Source: a virus
Reading direction: 5' to 3' (one strand)
DNA length: 64,000 bases
Virus record (IMG/VR): IMGVR_UViG_3300042905_002991
Coordinates: 19,390 to 83,389 of that record
In this document: in pieces, positions 61,010 through 64,000 of the stretch
Position numbering within the stretch: the first letter of the stretch is position 1
How the letters are laid out: every line of letters begins with the position of its first letter
Made by a program: the position numbers and the translations under genes
Notes under the pieces: model-generated
The model's input: the letters and a program-made list of their open reading frames with translations, nothing else
What the model was told of the DNA's origin: nothing
Databases searched by the model: none

Positions 61010-62749
61010 ATGGCAAAGAAAACAGATCCAGAAATTGAAGAACTAAAAGAAACAGTTGATCAACTTAAAAAGAAGGTCAAGACTGTAGAATCAGACATCT
61101 ACAGTCCAGAGGCACAGAAGTCATTTAGTGAATACACTGGATCTCGAGAAGAATTTCGCAGAGAAAAGAAACTCCGTGAAATTGCTTCAGGTAAAAAAGA
61201 TACTGCAACATCTCAAACTCTACGTTTTGTTGCCGCAGCAGTTTTTGGGAATAAAGATCTAACTGCAATTGTTAGAGAAAGATTTCAAACAAGATATACA
61301 AAAGAAGAAATCGAACAAGCAAAGAAAACTCTTGAAGAGGAGTTTGGTGTAAAGAAACAAAAAGAGAAAAAGACTCTCTCACCGCAAAGATTAAAGAAAG
61401 AACTTAATGATGCACTTGAGCCAATTAAATCCTCAATCATGGGTTTATCAGTTGCTGTTGATAAGGTAAGTCAAGAAGTCTCATCAACAAATCGTCGTGT
61501 TAAATCTATTGCTGATAATTTAGTCGGAACAATAAATGATGCATTGACAGCACTAGCAAAAGGTAGAGGATCCCTTGAAAAGATTCCAGAACAAATGAAG
61601 CCTTTGTCTGTTGCTGATGAAGAAGGGAAGGAATATCTCTATTATCCAGATGCTCCTACAGGCAGACAATTATATGAGAAAAGTAAGACAGGCACTGCTG
61701 GTAAAATTGCAAGTAAAAAGATTCAAAGAAAATTAGACGCAGAAATCAAACGTCTATCTCGCGAGACTAACTTAAAGCCAGTTCGCTTCACTGGAGGAGA
61801 TCCAGAAGTTGATTCAATTGTAGAACAAATTAAAGTTTTACTTGAAGAAGAAAGTATGTTTCGTAAAAAAGATATGGAATTGCTCGTCAAGGATTTAAAA
61901 GAATCGCTCATTAAAAAACAACCAAACAGCGTCTTCGATTTAGAGGCTGATGAGCAGCAAGCCATTCTCCAAAGAGCCATGGAAAAAGCACTTGATGCAA
62001 CTTTATATGATGCTTTGAAGAGAGTGTTTAGAGATAATCCTGATTTATTGTCAAATAATGGATTTGATTTCCCAACTTTTCTTCCAGGAAGAAACAACAG
62101 AGTCCCAACTCCAACTCCTCCAGTACCAACACCACCTACACCAGATGGTGGAAAAAAGAAAATCCCAGAAAAGATAAAAGATGTTTTTCAAAAAATTCCT
62201 TTACCGCTTCGTGGAAGATTATTGGGTGCTGCAGGTTTATTAGGATTAGCAACAATTCCAACTATGGGTATATTTGACTCTCTTGATTTTAGTTTAAAAG
62301 AATCTGGAAATAAAGCCATTCAGAATATATCAAAGGGGTCTGTTCAAGACATCGCAACAGCAATTCAAGTTCCAAAGTATGGTGCATATACTCTTCAAGA
62401 ATTAGAGAGAATGGCTGTTGATGATCCTTCTCTTAAGATAAAACTTGATAAAGCAAAAGAGATTGCTGGACTGAAACCAATCTCAAAAACGGATTTAAAT
62501 CTTTCTCCACCAAAGCCAGCAGAAGGTCAGCAAATTGTTGACATGAATCAAAAGAGAATTGAAATTCAATCGGCTGATAGAGTTGAGATTCCTTCTCAGA
62601 CAGTAAATCAAATCAACAATACGCAAGTCATTCCTGTGCCTTCTACTAAAAAGAATATTGAAGTGCATAATCAAGAGAACACATTCAATCGTTTATTGGC
62701 TCAAGAGTTCGATCATCCAGCAACATATGCTAATATGAATATGGGATAA
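61010..62749 (+). CDS. Tail tape measure protein, gp29-like
   Basis: A 579-aa protein that probably fixes tail length; T4 gp29 is 590 aa, so the tails should be of similar length if the usual 1.5 Angstrom per residue holds. The N-terminal 350 residues are charged and helical with predicted coiled coil (EELKETVDQLKKKVKTVESD, VAVDKVSQEVSSTNRRVKSI). A Pro/Thr linker at about residues 363-380 precedes a hydrophobic stretch (RGRLLGAAGLLGLATIPTMG) near 402-421, a typical tape-measure membrane-active segment. The C-terminus is polar. It directly follows the gp26 pair. The assignment is by position, size and composition rather than clear identity. Confidence 0.7.
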   Translation: MAKKTDPEIEELKETVDQLKKKVKTVESDIYSPEAQKSFSEYTGSREEFRREKKLREIASGKKDTATSQTLRFVAAAVFGNKDLTAIVRERFQTRYTKEEIEQAKKTLEEEFGVKKQKEKKTLSPQRLKKELNDALEPIKSSIMGLSVAVDKVSQEVSSTNRRVKSIADNLVGTINDALTALAKGRGSLEKIPEQMKPLSVADEEGKEYLYYPDAPTGRQLYEKSKTGTAGKIASKKIQRKLDAEIKRLSRETNLKPVRFTGGDPEVDSIVEQIKVLLEEESMFRKKDMELLVKDLKESLIKKQPNSVFDLEADEQQAILQRAMEKALDATLYDALKRVFRDNPDLLSNNGFDFPTFLPGRNNRVPTPTPPVPTPPTPDGGKKKIPEKIKDVFQKIPLPLRGRLLGAAGLLGLATIPTMGIFDSLDFSLKESGNKAIQNISKGSVQDIATAIQVPKYGAYTLQELERMAVDDPSLKIKLDKAKEIAGLKPISKTDLNLSPPKPAEGQQIVDMNQKRIEIQSADRVEIPSQTVNQINNTQVIPVPSTKKNIEVHNQENTFNRLLAQEFDHPATYANMNMG

Positions 62750-62773
62750 AAAAAGGGGGACCGAAGTCCCCCT
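62748..62773 (-). terminator. Rho-independent terminator after gp32
   Basis: On the minus strand an 8-bp stem (AGGGGGAC / GTCCCCCT) closes a TTCG tetraloop and is followed by seven T residues. It lies 28 nt after the gp32 stop, and its T-run overlaps the tape measure stop codon. On the plus strand the hairpin lacks a T-tract, so it does not obviously stop the plus-strand unit. Confidence 0.92.
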
Positions 62774-62801
62774 GAAAACATCTACGGTTTTCTAATTGAA
62801 A

Positions 62802-63701
62802 TTACTCTGCTGCTAACTTCTCGAAAAACGCCATATCGTCGTCATCGACGCTGACATTTTCAGCAGTTACTTTCTTGGCTGGAGCAGAGCGAATGACAGG
62901 AGCGGCTGCTTCCTCATCATCAACTCGCTTGGCAGTTGCACCAGCAACACCACCAGCACCAAGAACCTTATCCAACTTCGCCTTGAGTTCATCATAGGAC
63001 TTGAAGTTTTCAGGCTTCAAGAAATCCTTGAGTGAATGAGCCGACTTCCAAACCTGCTCAATCTTCGCATCTTCACCATTGTACAATGCAGCAGGAGCAG
63101 CAAACTCCGACTTGTCATAGTTACGATAGCCTTCAACGTTGCGAATCTTGATCTTGAAGTCTGCACCCTTCCAGAAGTCAAACGGATTCATTGGAGTCTC
63201 ATCAGCAAACTGTGGCTCGAGTTGCTCCTTGATCTTGTCGAAAATCTTCTTTCCGAACTTGAACAAGAAAACCTTGCCTTCATTTTGCGGACGCTTGGCG
63301 TCAGAGATCACAAGAACGTTTGCAATGTACGTCAACTTGCGCTTTTGCTTGCGAGCAATTTCTTTGTTTGCTTCAATACCTGAGTTCCACAGAACAGTGT
63401 TGTACTCAGAAACAGGATCGGTCTTGCCAAGAGTTGTGAGAGAATTCTCAATATACCAACCACCTGGACCTTGGAAACCATGTGACCAGATCTGGACCCA
63501 CGGAAGACCATCCTCACCGTCGACGGCTGGCGTATCGAGAAAACGGACAACTGCGTATCCGTTGCCAGCAGCATCAACTTCAGGTTGCCAGAAACGTTCA
63601 TCGACGTTCTTGCCACCACCATTACCTGCTGAAGATTGCTCAACTGCTTTCTTCAACTTGTCAAGAGATGAACTCTTGTTCTTTAGACTTGATAGACTCA
63701 T
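62802..63701 (-). CDS. gp32: Single-stranded DNA-binding protein gp32
   Basis: SSB that coats replication and recombination intermediates and works with UvsY. The 299-aa length matches T4 gp32 (301 aa). The N-terminal basic LAST-type motif (SLSSLKNKSSSLDKLKKAVE), the OB-fold core (GNGYAVVRFLDTPAVDGEDG, RKLTYIANVLVISDAKRPQN, MNPFDFWKGADFKIKIR) and an acidic C-terminal tip (VSVDDDDMAFFEKL) are all present. The T4 zinc subdomain keeps its His (SHGFQ) but has none of the three cysteines; YIENSLTTLGKTDPVSEYNT replaces it. GGAG precedes the ATG; a sigma70-like promoter and a strong terminator make it a one-gene unit. Confidence 0.95.
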   Translation of the reverse strand: MSLSSLKNKSSSLDKLKKAVEQSSAGNGGGKNVDERFWQPEVDAAGNGYAVVRFLDTPAVDGEDGLPWVQIWSHGFQGPGGWYIENSLTTLGKTDPVSEYNTVLWNSGIEANKEIARKQKRKLTYIANVLVISDAKRPQNEGKVFLFKFGKKIFDKIKEQLEPQFADETPMNPFDFWKGADFKIKIRNVEGYRNYDKSEFAAPAALYNGEDAKIEQVWKSAHSLKDFLKPENFKSYDELKAKLDKVLGAGGVAGATAKRVDDEEAAAPVIRSAPAKKVTAENVSVDDDDMAFFEKLAAE

Positions 63702-63769
63702 ATGTATTCTCCGTATAGCGTTGTATTAAATGTATATCGACTTGTCCACTTTTTCATCATTACCATACT

Positions 63770-63798
63770 ATTATATATCATTTTTTCTCAAAAGTAAA
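63770..63798 (-). promoter_or_regulatory. Sigma70-like early/middle promoter for gp32
   Basis: On the minus strand this reads TTTACT (63798-63793), a 17-nt spacer and TATAAT (63775-63770). Transcription should begin near 63763, giving a leader of about 60 nt that contains GGAG before the ATG. It is identical in hexamers and spacing to the uvsY promoter, so both genes are probably expressed in the same class. Confidence 0.65.
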
Positions 63799-63799
63799 A

Positions 63800-64000
63800 T
63801 CACAATCTTTTAATTTTGTATTCACTTTTATATATGAACAAAAATAAATTTACCAATCTTTCGATAACAAATGGAAAATTTATTGTTATTCGTTCTCTAT
63901 AGTTAGTGCCTGTATTATACAAATAAGCATTTAACTCAAGATCATTATTTGCTATTGTGATTGCTGTTTCTAAGAATACAATCCATTGATCCCAAAATTT
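63800..64000 (-). CDS. Partial unknown protein (N-terminus beyond window)
   Basis: An open frame of 66 codons runs from the window end to a TGA at 63802-63800. The translated piece (KFWDQWIVFLETAITIAN, later NFPFVIERLVNLFLFIYK and a basic end YKIKRL) is rich in aromatic and aliphatic residues. I do not recognise it. In T4 the genes upstream of gp32 are dsbA, 33 and 59, but nothing here matches them by eye. Its stop lies just before the gp32 promoter. Confidence 0.5.
   Translation of the reverse strand, partial: KFWDQWIVFLETAITIANNDLELNAYLYNTGTNYRERITINFPFVIERLVNLFLFIYKSEYKIKRL

Overview
The window is a stretch of the structural and recombination region of a T4-like contractile-tailed phage (class Caudoviricetes). 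The evidence is an almost complete T4 morphogenesis set recognisable from the proteins: gp4, 5, 6, 7-like, 8, 13-23, 25, 26, 27, 48, 53 and 54, a tape measure, and gp32, UvsY and UvsW. The DNA is A+T-rich. The fibre modules, the DUF4815-type baseplate protein, the 2OG-Fe(II)-type enzymes and the lack of a gene 24 in this stretch resemble marine or freshwater cyanophage/pelagiphage-type T4 relatives more than enteric T4. The host cannot be read from this sequence. No tRNA, CRISPR array, integrase or IS element was seen.

Layout. Positions 1-3278 (minus) hold the recombination genes uvsY and uvsW, with a 2OG-Fe(II)-type enzyme and a GT17 glycosyltransferase wedged between them. Positions 3438-10351 (minus) hold a second tail-tube-like protein, then the head module (gp23 capsid, gp22 scaffold, gp21 protease, three small core proteins, gp20 portal). 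Positions 10384-17711 (minus) hold tube gp19, sheath gp18, terminase gp17/gp16, and neck/tail completion gp15, gp14 and gp13. Positions 17756-39512 (minus) are the accessory/adhesion region: two fibres built on heptad repeats (1797 and 869 aa) and a third (474 aa), a collagen-like beta-helix tailspike (1229 aa), an Asn/Gln/Tyr-rich repeat protein, and a set of glycosyltransferases and 2OG-Fe(II) oxygenases. Positions 39514-58141 (minus) are the baseplate (two large peripheral proteins, gp8, gp7-like, gp6, gp25, gp5, gp27, gp53, gp48). Positions 58164-62749 are the only plus-strand block: gp4, an unknown, gp54, gp26, a small ORF and the tape measure. gp32 and a partial gene close the window on the minus strand.

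Regulation. A T4-type late promoter box (TATAAATA, with variants GATAAATA, ACTAAATA and GCTAAATA) lies 24-43 nt upstream of nine minus-strand late genes. A different signal, TTTACT-N17-TATAAT, precedes uvsY and gp32, and a third copy points antisense into the late genes. Two strong minus-strand hairpin terminators follow gp23 and gp32. Many gene pairs overlap as ATGA or TAATG, which suggests translational coupling.

The most interesting signals are four. First, a T TTT TTC slippery heptamer with an upstream GGAGGG at the end of gene 26 would fuse gp26 to the 72-aa ORF just ahead of the tape measure, the arrangement of lambda G/GT and P2 E/E' tail chaperones. Second, a collagen-like tailspike lies close to a prolyl-hydroxylase-like enzyme and a glycosyltransferase. 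Third, a plastocyanin-like copper-site domain is embedded in the giant fibre. Fourth, gp5 carries a CHAP-type peptidase at its C-terminus.
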